Source of the DNA: Aureimonas sp. Leaf324
Lineage (GTDB): Bacteria; Pseudomonadota; Alphaproteobacteria; Rhizobiales; Rhizobiaceae
Assembly (NCBI RefSeq): GCF_001423245.1
Contig: NZ_LMOH01000028.1
Coordinates: 62,001-126,000 of the forward strand
DNA: 64,000 nucleotides
Reading direction: 5' to 3'
How positions within the stretch are numbered: the first letter of the stretch is position 1; each line of letters opens with the position of its first letter. Made by a program: the position numbers and the translations under genes. The notes below the pieces were generated by a model. It saw only the letters and a program-made list of their open reading frames with translations, was not told the origin of the DNA and did not search any database. This document shows positions 54,458-62,152 of the stretch, piece by piece.

Positions 54458-55864
54458 ATGACGGAACTGGCGGAGCGTCTGGCGGAGATCCTTGGGCCCA
54501 AGGGGTGGATGCCGGCGGCCGAAGCCGGGCCCTTTCAGCGGGACTGGCTGGACCGATACGGGGCGCCGCCGCTCGGCGTCGCACGGCCCGCCTCTACCGC
54601 CGAGGTCTCGGCGGTTCTGGCGGCGGCGCATGCCGCCGGCGTCGCCGTCGTGCCGCAAGGGGGCAACACGGGCCTGTGCGGCGGCGCGGTGCTGGGCAGC
54701 CCCGGCGGGGTGATCCTGTCGCTCGGGCGCATGAACGGTTGCGGCGCGCCCGATGCGGCCTCGGGTTCGATCGAGGTCGAGGCGGGGCTGGTGCTGCAGG
54801 TGCTGCACGATCGTCTCGACGGGTCCGGCCTGATGTTCCCGATGCATCTGGGCGCCGAAGGCAGCGCGCAGGTGGGCGGGCTGATCGGCACCAATGCCGG
54901 GGGCAGCCACGCCTTCCGTTTCGGGATGATGCAGGATCTGGTCCTCGGCCTCGAAGTGGTGCTCGCCGACGGCACGGTCTGGAACGGCATGCGCGCCGTC
55001 CAGAAGGACAATGCGGGCTACCAGCTTCGCCGCCTCTTCTGCGGCTCGGAAGGGACACTCGGGGTCGTCACGCGGGCCGTCCTGAAGCTGCATCCCGCGC
55101 CCCGCCAGCGCGCGACCGCGCTCCTCGTCCTGCTGGACGAGGCGGCGGCTGTCACCTTCGGCACGCGGCTTCGCGCCGAGGCCGGCGAGGTGCTGACGGG
55201 GCTCGAATTCTTCTGCGAGCTCGGTCTCGACCTCGCGCTGCGCCACGTGACCTCGCTCGGCTATCCGCTCGAGACGCGCGGCGGCACCTATCTCCTCGTC
55301 GAGATCGCCAGCGCCTCGGAGCGGATGCCGCTCGAGGACATCCTCACCGCGATGCTCGAATGGGGCATGGAGGAGGGCCTCGTGCTGGATGGAACGATCG
55401 CCGCCTCGGACGCGCAGCGCGGCGCCTTCTGGCGGCTGCGCGAGGAGCAGCCGGAGGGCCAGCGGCTCGAGGGTGCTCAGCTCAAGCACGACGTCGCCGT
55501 GCCGCCCGGCCGGATCGCCGAGTTCGTGGCGGCGGCAGGCGCGCGGTGCGAGGCCATCCTGTCCGGCGTGCGGATCAATCCGTTCGGGCATCTCGCCGAC
55601 GGCAACATCCACTACAACCTGTCGCCGCCGGAGGGGGCCGCCGACTTTGGCGGCACGGCGCAGGAGCTCGGGCTCGCCGTCGCAGGGCTGGCGACCGAGA
55701 TGGGCGGCAGCTTTGCCGCCGAGCATGGGCTCGGGCAGGCCAAGATCGCGCTTGCCGACGCGCTTCGCTCGCCCGTTGAGCGCCAGCTCATGCGCTCGAT
55801 CCGCCGGGCGCTCGACCCGGCGGCGGTCCTCAACCCTTCAGCCGTGGTTTCGGCGCGCGACTAG
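54458..55864 (+). CDS. FAD-binding oxidoreductase, GlcD/D-2-hydroxyglutarate dehydrogenase type
   Basis: A 468-residue VAO/PCMH-type flavoprotein oxidising a 2-hydroxyacid. The FAD region has VVPQGGNTGLCGGA and GLIGTNAGGSHAFRFG; the C-terminal cap has PFGHLADGNIHYNL and AAEHGLGQAK, which supply the metal-binding His residues. It is most like FAD-linked D-2-hydroxyacid/D-lactate dehydrogenases. In this operon it may act on a sugar acid. Stop codons overlap with the convergent serine hydrolase gene by three bases. Confidence 0.9.
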   Translation: MTELAERLAEILGPKGWMPAAEAGPFQRDWLDRYGAPPLGVARPASTAEVSAVLAAAHAAGVAVVPQGGNTGLCGGAVLGSPGGVILSLGRMNGCGAPDAASGSIEVEAGLVLQVLHDRLDGSGLMFPMHLGAEGSAQVGGLIGTNAGGSHAFRFGMMQDLVLGLEVVLADGTVWNGMRAVQKDNAGYQLRRLFCGSEGTLGVVTRAVLKLHPAPRQRATALLVLLDEAAAVTFGTRLRAEAGEVLTGLEFFCELGLDLALRHVTSLGYPLETRGGTYLLVEIASASERMPLEDILTAMLEWGMEEGLVLDGTIAASDAQRGAFWRLREEQPEGQRLEGAQLKHDVAVPPGRIAEFVAAAGARCEAILSGVRINPFGHLADGNIHYNLSPPEGAADFGGTAQELGLAVAGLATEMGGSFAAEHGLGQAKIALADALRSPVERQLMRSIRRALDPAAVLNPSAVVSARD

Positions 55865-57084
55865 TCGAGCGCGGCGGCGACCGCGTCGAAGAAGACCAGC
55901 GGGTCCACCGGCTCCTTGCCGGTGGGCTTGGGCTGCGCGCCGAAGGTGACGATGACGACGTTGCGCTTCGGGTTGATGTAGATGTTCTGGCCCTGGATCC
56001 CGATCGCGGCGAACGCCCCGTCGGCGATCGAGGGCTCGGTCCAGCCGGTCCACCACATGTAGCCGTAGTCGAGCTTCGAGCCGTCCTTGAGGGTCGTCGG
56101 CCCCGCGGCCGCCCTCACCCAGCCGTCCGGCAGGATGGAGGCGCCGCCGATCACCCCGTTCTCCAGGAAGAACTGGCCGAAGCGCGCGAAGTCGCGAAGG
56201 GTCGCCGAGAGGCCGGAGCCGCCGATCTCGTGGCCGTCCGGGGAATCCAGCCACCAGTTGGCGTCGGCCTCCATGCCGTAGGGCACCCAGATCTTCTCGG
56301 AGAGGTAGTCTGCGAGCGGCTTGCCGACCGCGCCGCGCACGATCTCGCCAAGCACCTGCGTCTCGCCGGTCGAGTAGGTGTTGACCGTGCCGGGCTCGGC
56401 GGCGCGCGGCAGGCTCGCCATCAGCTTCATCGCCGAGCCCGGCTCCTGCGAGATCTGCGCCTTCAGGAGGGCGCGGCGGTCGGAGGCGGGGTCGGTGTAG
56501 GTCTCGTTCCAGCGCACGCCCGAGCTCATCATCAGGATGTCACGCAAGGTGACGCCCTCGTAGGCGCTGCCCTTCAGCGCCTCGACATATTGGGTGACCG
56601 GCGCGTCGAGGCCGGAGAGCTTGCCCTCCTTGATCGCGATCGCGGCGAGCGTCGAGGTGATCGACTTGGCGACCGACATCGACATCCAGCGCGTTTCGGG
56701 CGTGTTGCCGCGCTGATAGGTCTCGTAGGCGACCTTGCCGTCCTTCAGAACGATCATCGCGGTGAAGCTGTCGAGCGCCAGGACGTCGTAGAGGTCGTAG
56801 GTCTCCTCGCCCGAGCGGAAGCTGACCTCGCCGAGCGGCTTCTCGGCCGGCCGCAGCTCGCGCACCGTGCCGCCCGCCCGGATCGTGCGCGTCGGGAAGA
56901 GGCGGTCGATGTTGCGGAAGGTGGCAACCGCTTCGTCCGGCAGGAGCTTGCCGTCGTAGATCTGCGAGACGGTCCCGATGCGCTCGCCGCCGTGCGGACT
57001 GTCGGCGGCCCGCGCCGGCAGCGCCGCCACCAGGGCCGAGACCGCGGCCAAGGCGAGGCCCGTCGTTGCAAATCGTTTCATCAT
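55861..57084 (-). CDS. secreted serine hydrolase (beta-lactamase-like)
   Basis: A 407-residue protein with a signal peptide (about 27 residues, ending PARAAD). The SxxK motif is Ser137-Val-Ala-Lys140 in MSMSVAKSITSTL, and a YSTGETQ motif follows as the Tyr-containing second block. This is the class C-like/esterase branch of the beta-lactamase superfamily. Natural substrate is unknown; esterase or peptidase activity is as likely as beta-lactam binding. Two adjacent ATGs (57084, 57081) follow GGGGAGA. Confidence 0.86.
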   Translation of the reverse strand: MMKRFATTGLALAAVSALVAALPARAADSPHGGERIGTVSQIYDGKLLPDEAVATFRNIDRLFPTRTIRAGGTVRELRPAEKPLGEVSFRSGEETYDLYDVLALDSFTAMIVLKDGKVAYETYQRGNTPETRWMSMSVAKSITSTLAAIAIKEGKLSGLDAPVTQYVEALKGSAYEGVTLRDILMMSSGVRWNETYTDPASDRRALLKAQISQEPGSAMKLMASLPRAAEPGTVNTYSTGETQVLGEIVRGAVGKPLADYLSEKIWVPYGMEADANWWLDSPDGHEIGGSGLSATLRDFARFGQFFLENGVIGGASILPDGWVRAAAGPTTLKDGSKLDYGYMWWTGWTEPSIADGAFAAIGIQGQNIYINPKRNVVIVTFGAQPKPTGKEPVDPLVFFDAVAAALD

Positions 57085-57160
57085 GGAATGTCTCCCCAAA
57101 TCAGCGAGGGGAGTGTTTCCCGGCAGGACCGGCGGGGCAACCCGTCCGATGGTGATTTGG

Positions 57161-57691
57161 CTACTGGACCAGCGTCAGCCGGCCGTCGGCGACCTCGAAC
57201 CGCGACAGGCGCTTCAGGAAGCTCATGCCGAGAAGCGTCACGCCGGGGCCCTGGCCTTCGAGCACCATGACATCGACATCGGCGGCCTCCACCGGACCGA
57301 TCGACAGATGGCGGACCTTGGCGAGCGCGGCGCGCACGGTTCCCTGTGCGGTCTGGGCGCGATGCACGAAGTCCGACGGGTCGACCCAGACGCCGAGCCG
57401 GCGCGCGGTCTCCTGCCCGAGCGCGACATAGGTCGCGCCCGTGTCGACCATGACCTCCTCGTTCCGGCCGTCGAAGCGCGCCTCGACGCGGAAATGGCCG
57501 TCGGCGCCGGCGGGAAGCCGAACCATCCGGCCGCTTGGGCGAGGCACGGCGGCCTCCACCACCGCGACCGGCGGCTCCAGGCGCTCGACCTCGCCCTCGG
57601 ACACGAGGCTCGCCCGGTAGCGCTCGAAGGCGGAGGGGAAGACCAGCGCGACGGCCGTGGCGCCGATCAGGAGGGGGAGGAGCTTCGTCAT
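57161..57691 (-). CDS. retropepsin-like aspartic protease, TIGR02281 type
   Basis: A 176-residue protein with an N-terminal membrane anchor (about residues 3-20) and a single retroviral-type aspartic protease domain. The catalytic triad is Asp83-Thr-Gly in VMVDTGATYVAL, and LGMSFLKRLSRFEV is the conserved C-terminal block. Such proteins act as homodimers in the periplasm or membrane. The start at 57691 is chosen over an upstream open frame that lacks similarity. Confidence 0.87.
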   Translation of the reverse strand: MTKLLPLLIGATAVALVFPSAFERYRASLVSEGEVERLEPPVAVVEAAVPRPSGRMVRLPAGADGHFRVEARFDGRNEEVMVDTGATYVALGQETARRLGVWVDPSDFVHRAQTAQGTVRAALAKVRHLSIGPVEAADVDVMVLEGQGPGVTLLGMSFLKRLSRFEVADGRLTLVQ

Positions 57692-57800
57692 CGGCCGGCA
57701 TCCGGGGCAGGCGCGCCGAAGGGGCGCACTGCCGCCAGCCTGACGGAACCGGGTTGCCAAACCGTTAGGGCGCGCCGGGCCCGCGTGCGAGCGCTGCTCC

Positions 57801-58430
57801 CTACTTCGTGCCGTACATCCGGTCGCCCGCGTCGCCGAGGCCGGGGATGATGTAGCCCTTCTCGTTCAGCCCCTGGTCGATCGAGGCGGTGAAGACGGGA
57901 ATGTCGGGATGGGCGTCGCGGAAGCGGCGGATGCCTTCCGGGGCGGCAAGGAGGCAGAGGAAGCGGATGTTGCGCGCACCGCGGTTCTTCAACATGTCCA
58001 TCGCCGCGACCGCCGAATTGGCGGTGGCCAGCATCGGGTCGACGACGATGATCAGCCGGTTCCCGAGATCGTCGGGCGCCTTGAAGTAGTATTCGACCGG
58101 CTGGAGGGTCTCGTGGTCCCGGTAGAGGCCGACATGGGCGACGCGCGCTGCCGGCACGAGGTCGAGCATGCCCTCGAGGAGCCCGTTGCCGGCACGCAGG
58201 ATGGAGGCGAAGACGAGCTTCTTGCCCTCGAGGATCGGCGCCGACATCGGCCCCATCGGCGTTTCGATGTCGATCGTCGTGATGTCGAGGTCGCGCGTCA
58301 CCTCGTAGCAGAGAAGGGTCGAGATCTCGCGCAGGAGGCGACGGAAGCTTGCCGTCGAGGTCTCCTGCTTGCGCATCAGGGTCAGCTTGTGCTGGACCAG
58401 CGGATGATCGATCACGGTGACGCCGTCCAT
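57801..58430 (-). CDS. upp: uracil phosphoribosyltransferase
   Basis: A 209-residue salvage enzyme making UMP from uracil and PRPP. The N-terminus [16 protein letters not shown], the PRPP loop [16 protein letters not shown], and [11 protein letters not shown] at the C-terminus are diagnostic. The ATG at 58428-58430 gives the family start. It follows deoB on the same strand with an 81-bp gap; together they serve nucleoside/base salvage. Confidence 0.96.
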   Translation of the reverse strand: MDGVTVIDHPLVQHKLTLMRKQETSTASFRRLLREISTLLCYEVTRDLDITTIDIETPMGPMSAPILEGKKLVFASILRAGNGLLEGMLDLVPAARVAHVGLYRDHETLQPVEYYFKAPDDLGNRLIIVVDPMLATANSAVAAMDMLKNRGARNIRFLCLLAAPEGIRRFRDAHPDIPVFTASIDQGLNEKGYIIPGLGDAGDRMYGTK

Positions 58431-58511
58431 GCGGGCAGTTCCTTCGGCTGATGTCGTGGCAGAGCGTGTAGTGCCTGGCGACGCCGCCGCCAAGATCACG
58501 CAAGCCGGCGC

Positions 58512-59705
58512 TTAGAGAAAGCTCGTTCCGTGCGGCCCGGGCGCGAGCCCGAGATGGGCCGCGACGCTTTCCCCGATGTCGGCGAAGGTCGGGCGCAGGC
58601 CGATCGCCGACGGGGCGATGCCGGGGCCGAACCCGAGGACGGGCACGCGCTCGCGCGTGTGGTCGGTGCCGGGAAAGGTCGGGTCGCAGCCGTGGTCGGC
58701 CGTAAGGATCACGAGGTCGCCGGGCTTGAGGCGCGCGTCGAGCTCGGGCAGGCGCGCGTCGAAGGCCTCGAGCTCGGCGGCATAGCCCGCCACGTCGCGC
58801 CGGTGTCCGTGCAGGGTGTCGAAATCGACGAAGTTCGCGAACACGAGATCGCCGTCTCCGGCATCGTCCACCGCGCCGAGAAGCCTGTCGAACAGCGCCA
58901 TGTTGCCGTCGCCCTTGCGCACCTCGCTGATGCCGCGATGGGCGAAGATGTCGCCGATCTTGCCGATCGCGATGACGCGGCCGCCGGCCGCGATCGCCCG
59001 GTCGAGCACGGTCGGCTCGGGCGGCGGCACGGCGTAGTCGCGCCGGTTGGCCGTGCGCCGGAAGCTTGAGGCGTCGCGGCCGACGAAGGGGCGGGCGATC
59101 ACGCGGCCGATGGTGAGCGCGTCGACATGGCGGCGGGCGATCTCGCACAGGGCGTAGAGGCGGTCGAGCCCGAACGCCTCCTCGTGCGCGGCGATCTGGA
59201 GGACGCTGTCGGCCGAGGTGTAGAAGATCGGCTTTCCCGTGCGGATGCTCGCTTCCCCCTCGGCCTCGATGATCTCGGTGCCGGATGCGTGACGGTCTCC
59301 GAGGATCCCCGGCAGGCCCGCTTCCTCGACGATGGCGGCGACCAGCGGAGGCGGAAAGCAGGGCTCCGTGCGCGGAAAGTAACCCCAGTCGAACGGCACC
59401 GGCACGCCCGCGATCTCCCAGTGCCCGGACGGCGTGTCCTTGCCGCGGCTGGTTTCCTCGGCAACGCCGAAAAGGCCCTGCGGGGCCGGGCCGCCGTCGA
59501 GCCCGGCGGCGGCGAGGAGTCCGAGGCGCTCCAGGAACGGCAGGCGGAGCGGGCCCTGCCGCAGCCCGGCGCGGTCGGCCTTTCCGTTCGAGGCGGCCTC
59601 GCGGATATGGCCGAACGTGTCGGCCCCTGCGTCGCCATAGGCTGCCGCGTCCGGCGCGCCGCCGATTCCGAAACTGTCGAGCACGATCAGGATGGCGCGG
59701 GGCAA
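58512..59705 (-). CDS. deoB: phosphopentomutase
   Basis: A 397-residue Mn-dependent enzyme interconverting (deoxy)ribose-1-phosphate and -5-phosphate. It has [19 protein letters not shown] at the N-terminus, FPRTEPCFP-type substrate region ([14 protein letters not shown]), and the metal block [20 protein letters not shown]. The start is TTG at 59703-59705, preceded by AGGAGAA, giving the expected N-terminus. It is the first gene of deoB-upp. Confidence 0.95.
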   Translation of the reverse strand: MPRAILIVLDSFGIGGAPDAAAYGDAGADTFGHIREAASNGKADRAGLRQGPLRLPFLERLGLLAAAGLDGGPAPQGLFGVAEETSRGKDTPSGHWEIAGVPVPFDWGYFPRTEPCFPPPLVAAIVEEAGLPGILGDRHASGTEIIEAEGEASIRTGKPIFYTSADSVLQIAAHEEAFGLDRLYALCEIARRHVDALTIGRVIARPFVGRDASSFRRTANRRDYAVPPPEPTVLDRAIAAGGRVIAIGKIGDIFAHRGISEVRKGDGNMALFDRLLGAVDDAGDGDLVFANFVDFDTLHGHRRDVAGYAAELEAFDARLPELDARLKPGDLVILTADHGCDPTFPGTDHTRERVPVLGFGPGIAPSAIGLRPTFADIGESVAAHLGLAPGPHGTSFL

Positions 59706-59777
59706 GCTGGTTCTCCTCTCGATGTCGCTCTTTCTGTCATGAAAGCGGCGCAGAGGGGAGGAGGGGCGTTGCTGCCG

Positions 59778-60224
59778 TCAGTTGCTCGGCTGGGAGAGAC
59801 CGTCGTGGCCCTGGACCTGCGCCACGGCACTGCCGAACGCGCCCGTATCGTCGCCGATCGCGACCTTTGGTTCGCAGGTCGGTGCGCAGGAGAAGGTCTG
59901 CCGTGATCCCTGGCGGTAGACGCGAAGCGAGTGATCCTCGGCGGCCGACACGACCACGCTGTCGTCGAGCATCACTTCGCCAGCCGTATCGAGGACGACG
60001 AGATTGGTGATGCCGTAGGAGCGTCCGGTCATCACCAGCGTGCGGGCGTCGTGGATCGTGATGTCGGCGATCGACGGATTGCCGATGATCACGCTGCCGG
60101 CCTGGCGCGGGATGCGCAGGATGCGCGCCTGGTCGATCGGCACGGTCAGCCCGTCCGGGCTTCCCGCCTGGGCGAGCGAAGGGGCACCGAGAGCGAGGAC
60201 CGCTGCGAGAACAAGGAGACGCAT
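59778..60224 (-). CDS. orphan pilus-assembly N-terminal (CpaC-N/RcpA-N) domain protein
   Basis: A 148-residue secreted protein with a signal peptide (about 20 residues, ending SLAQAG) and one domain with the CpaC N-terminal pattern: LTVPIDQARILRIPRQAGSV, VIIGNPSIADITIHDART and YGITNLVVLD. The first module of the secretin encoded at 62153 has the same layout. No secretin domain follows. It is divergent from the pilin gene with a 241-bp gap, and may cap or chaperone the Flp secretin. Two Cys in SCAPTCEP may pair. Confidence 0.84.
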   Translation of the reverse strand: MRLLVLAAVLALGAPSLAQAGSPDGLTVPIDQARILRIPRQAGSVIIGNPSIADITIHDARTLVMTGRSYGITNLVVLDTAGEVMLDDSVVVSAAEDHSLRVYRQGSRQTFSCAPTCEPKVAIGDDTGAFGSAVAQVQGHDGLSQPSN

Positions 60225-60340
60225 CGAACAAACTCCGCCGGGCGCACGATGCCGGCCCCCATCCTTAATGCGCGGATGCTTAAGGGAACGTTGCAGGACG
60301 GCGTTTGCCAATCATTCACCTTGTGATGCGGGTTCGTGTC

Positions 60341-60355
60341 TTAACCTTTGATTAG
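60341..60355 (+). promoter_or_regulatory. CtrA-box-like site upstream of the Flp pilin
   Basis: TTAA at 60341-60344, seven bases, then TTAG at 60352-60355. This differs by one base from the CtrA consensus TTAA-N7-TTAA. It lies 111 bp upstream of the pilin start. Caulobacter pilA is CtrA-activated, so the position is meaningful but not proof. Confidence 0.45.
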
Positions 60356-60465
60356 GTCTGTTCCTTAAGCGAGCGGCAAACGCTCCTCTGTAATTTGGAG
60401 CTTACCGAACGACGGACGATATCGGGTCGTCGGGACAGGTTTCCAACGAACGGGCAGGAGTTTCC

Positions 60466-60642
60466 ATGTTCAAGCTCATCAGGCGTTTTCGCAAGAACGA
60501 GTCCGGCGCGACCGCCATCGAGTACGGCCTGATCGCCGCGCTCGTCGGCGTTGCCATCATCACCGGCGCCACCACGCTCGGCACCAAGCTGGGCACGACC
60601 TTCAGCAACATCGCCGGCAAGTTCGGCACTGCTGTTCCCTGA
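60466..60642 (+). CDS. Flp/PilA type IVb pilin
   Basis: A 58-residue prepilin. The leader MFKLIRRFRKNESG is followed by the processing site ATAIEYGLIAALVGVAIITG, with Glu at +5 and Tyr at +6, exactly as in Flp pilins cut by CpaA-type peptidases. The hydrophobic stretch then ends in GKFGTAVP. It is the major subunit of the tad (tight adherence) pilus. The ATG at 60466 follows GGCAGGAG; a strong terminator lies after it. Confidence 0.95.
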   Translation: MFKLIRRFRKNESGATAIEYGLIAALVGVAIITGATTLGTKLGTTFSNIAGKFGTAVP

Positions 60643-60658
60643 TAACCGTCGAGCAAGG

Positions 60659-60687
60659 CGAGGCCGCGTCCGCGGCCTTGCCTTTTT
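60659..60687 (+). terminator. terminator between the pilin and cpaA
   Basis: AGGCGAGGCCGCG and CGCGGCCTTGCCT pair over 13 positions (one G-U) around TC and are followed by TTTT. It lies 16 bp after the pilin stop, so most transcripts should end before cpaA, giving pilin excess. Confidence 0.9.
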
Positions 60688-60708
60688 TCGGAAGAAGGAT
60701 CCGGCATC

Positions 60709-61200
60709 ATGGCGTCCCTGCTGGTTCTGGTTTTCGCTGGGGTCATGATCGCGGCAGCCGCGACCGATCTTGCCAGCATGACGATCGCCAATCGCCTCGT
60801 CGTCGCGCTTGCGGCGGCGTTTTTTCTGTTCGGCCTGGCGGCAGGCTTCACCCCCACGGTCTTCCTGCTTCATCTGGCGGCGGGTTCGGGCGTTCTCGCC
60901 ATCACCTTCGGCTGTTTCGCCGCCGGCTGGATGGGCGGGGGTGATGCCAAGCTGATCTCGGCCGTGGCCCTGTGGCTCGGACCGACGCCCGAGCTCGCAT
61001 CCTTCGCGCTGTGGACCTCGATCCTCGGCGGCGTCCTGACGCTTGCCTTCCTCGCCGTCCGGTCCATCCTGTCGCCGACCACGGGACTGGCTCCGGTGGA
61101 TCGTCTTCTTCGGTCCGATACCGGCATCCCCTACGGCGTCGCGATCGGGGCCGCGGGACTGGCCATGGTCCCTACCATGCTGGCGTCGCTTCCCGCCTGA
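60709..61200 (+). CDS. cpaA: prepilin peptidase CpaA (A24 family)
   Basis: A 163-residue multi-pass membrane aspartyl peptidase. The two catalytic Asp sit in MIAAAATDLASMTIANRL and in the family motif GGGDAKLISAVALWLG. Hydrophobic segments fill the rest. It cleaves the Flp pilin leader. The ATG at 60709 lies 66 bp after the pilin stop, separated by the terminator. Confidence 0.94.
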   Translation: MASLLVLVFAGVMIAAAATDLASMTIANRLVVALAAAFFLFGLAAGFTPTVFLLHLAAGSGVLAITFGCFAAGWMGGGDAKLISAVALWLGPTPELASFALWTSILGGVLTLAFLAVRSILSPTTGLAPVDRLLRSDTGIPYGVAIGAAGLAMVPTMLASLPA

Positions 61201-61250
61201 GGTCAGGCGTTCATCATTATTGACGCAGCGTGAACCGCGTCAGCAAAGCG

Positions 61251-61265
61251 TTAACCATGCCTTGA
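61251..61265 (+). promoter_or_regulatory. CtrA-half-site-like motif upstream of cpaB
   Basis: TTAA at 61251-61254, seven bases, TTGA at 61262-61265, the same spacing as the site before the pilin. One mismatch to TTAA-N7-TTAA. It is 64 bp before the cpaB start. Confidence 0.35.
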
Positions 61266-61328
61266 GGATTTATCCTCCATAACGCCTCATCGGTCGATTT
61301 CCAAAGGACCGCAGGAGGAGTTGAGAGG

Positions 61329-62150
61329 ATGCAGGCTTCGCGCTTGGCGATCTTCGGCGTGGCAGCCGTGGCGGCGATCGGCGCCGGGTTCCTCGCATTG
61401 CACCTCGGTGGCCCTGCACCCGAACCGATCATCATATCCACCCAGCCGGTACAGCCTCCGATCAAACTCGTCGAGGTGCTCGTCGCCTCGCACGATATCG
61501 GCATGGGGGCAGGCACCGAAGGCGCCCTCGACTGGATGAAATGGCCCGAGGACGGCGTTTCCGCGACGCTGATCCGCCGCGACAGCAGACCCGACGCCAT
61601 CACCGAACTGAAGGGCACCATCGCCCGCCAGCGCTTCTTCGCCGGCGAGCCGATCCGCGAAGCCAAGCTGATCCGTTCCGACCGCGGGTTCATGTCGGCG
61701 ATCCTGCCGTCGGGCAGCCGCGCGGTCGCGGTCCAGATCGCGCCCGACACGTCGGCCGGCGGCTTCATCCTGCCCAACGACCATGTCGACGTCATCATGA
61801 CACGCGCCCGGCCGTCCGTCGATGGCCAGCCGCCGAGCTACGACACCCAGACCGTCCTCAAGAACCTGCGCGTTCTGGCCATCGACCAGTCGGTGGAAGA
61901 GAAGGAGGGCGAGCGCGTCGTCGTCGGCACCACCGCCACGCTCGAGGTCGACGCCGCGCAGGCCGAGGCGCTGACCGCCGCCCAGCGCATGGCCGAACGG
62001 CTCGTCCTGTCGCTGCGCTCGCTGGCCGATTCCGTGCCCGGCTCGCCCGGCTACGCGGCCTTCCTGCTCGACCAGCAGAAGCGGCCCACCAACACCGAGA
62101 TCCGCCTCGTCCGCTACGGCAAGACGACCAACCTGACCACGGGGAACTGA
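61329..62150 (+). CDS. cpaB: Flp pilus assembly protein CpaB
   Basis: A 273-residue protein with an N-terminal membrane anchor (about residues 5-22) and a SAF/CpaB domain: VEVLVASHDIGMGAGTEGAL, then ILPSGSRAVAVQIAPDTSAG and ILPNDHVDVIMTR. CpaB assists secretin assembly in the tad pathway. It ends two bases before cpaC and is transcribed with it. The ATG at 61329 has AGGAGGAG close by. Confidence 0.93.
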   Translation: MQASRLAIFGVAAVAAIGAGFLALHLGGPAPEPIIISTQPVQPPIKLVEVLVASHDIGMGAGTEGALDWMKWPEDGVSATLIRRDSRPDAITELKGTIARQRFFAGEPIREAKLIRSDRGFMSAILPSGSRAVAVQIAPDTSAGGFILPNDHVDVIMTRARPSVDGQPPSYDTQTVLKNLRVLAIDQSVEEKEGERVVVGTTATLEVDAAQAEALTAAQRMAERLVLSLRSLADSVPGSPGYAAFLLDQQKRPTNTEIRLVRYGKTTNLTTGN

Positions 62151-62152
62151 CC

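Noticed and set aside
53126-55726. A minus-strand open frame of about 866 codons opposite uxuA and the FAD oxidoreductase
   Set aside because: Both plus-strand genes carry clear catalytic motifs; the antisense frame has none and no ribosome site.
60265-60283. A second TTAA pair upstream of the pilin as a CtrA box
   Set aside because: The two TTAA motifs (60265 and 60280) are separated by 11 bases, not the required seven.
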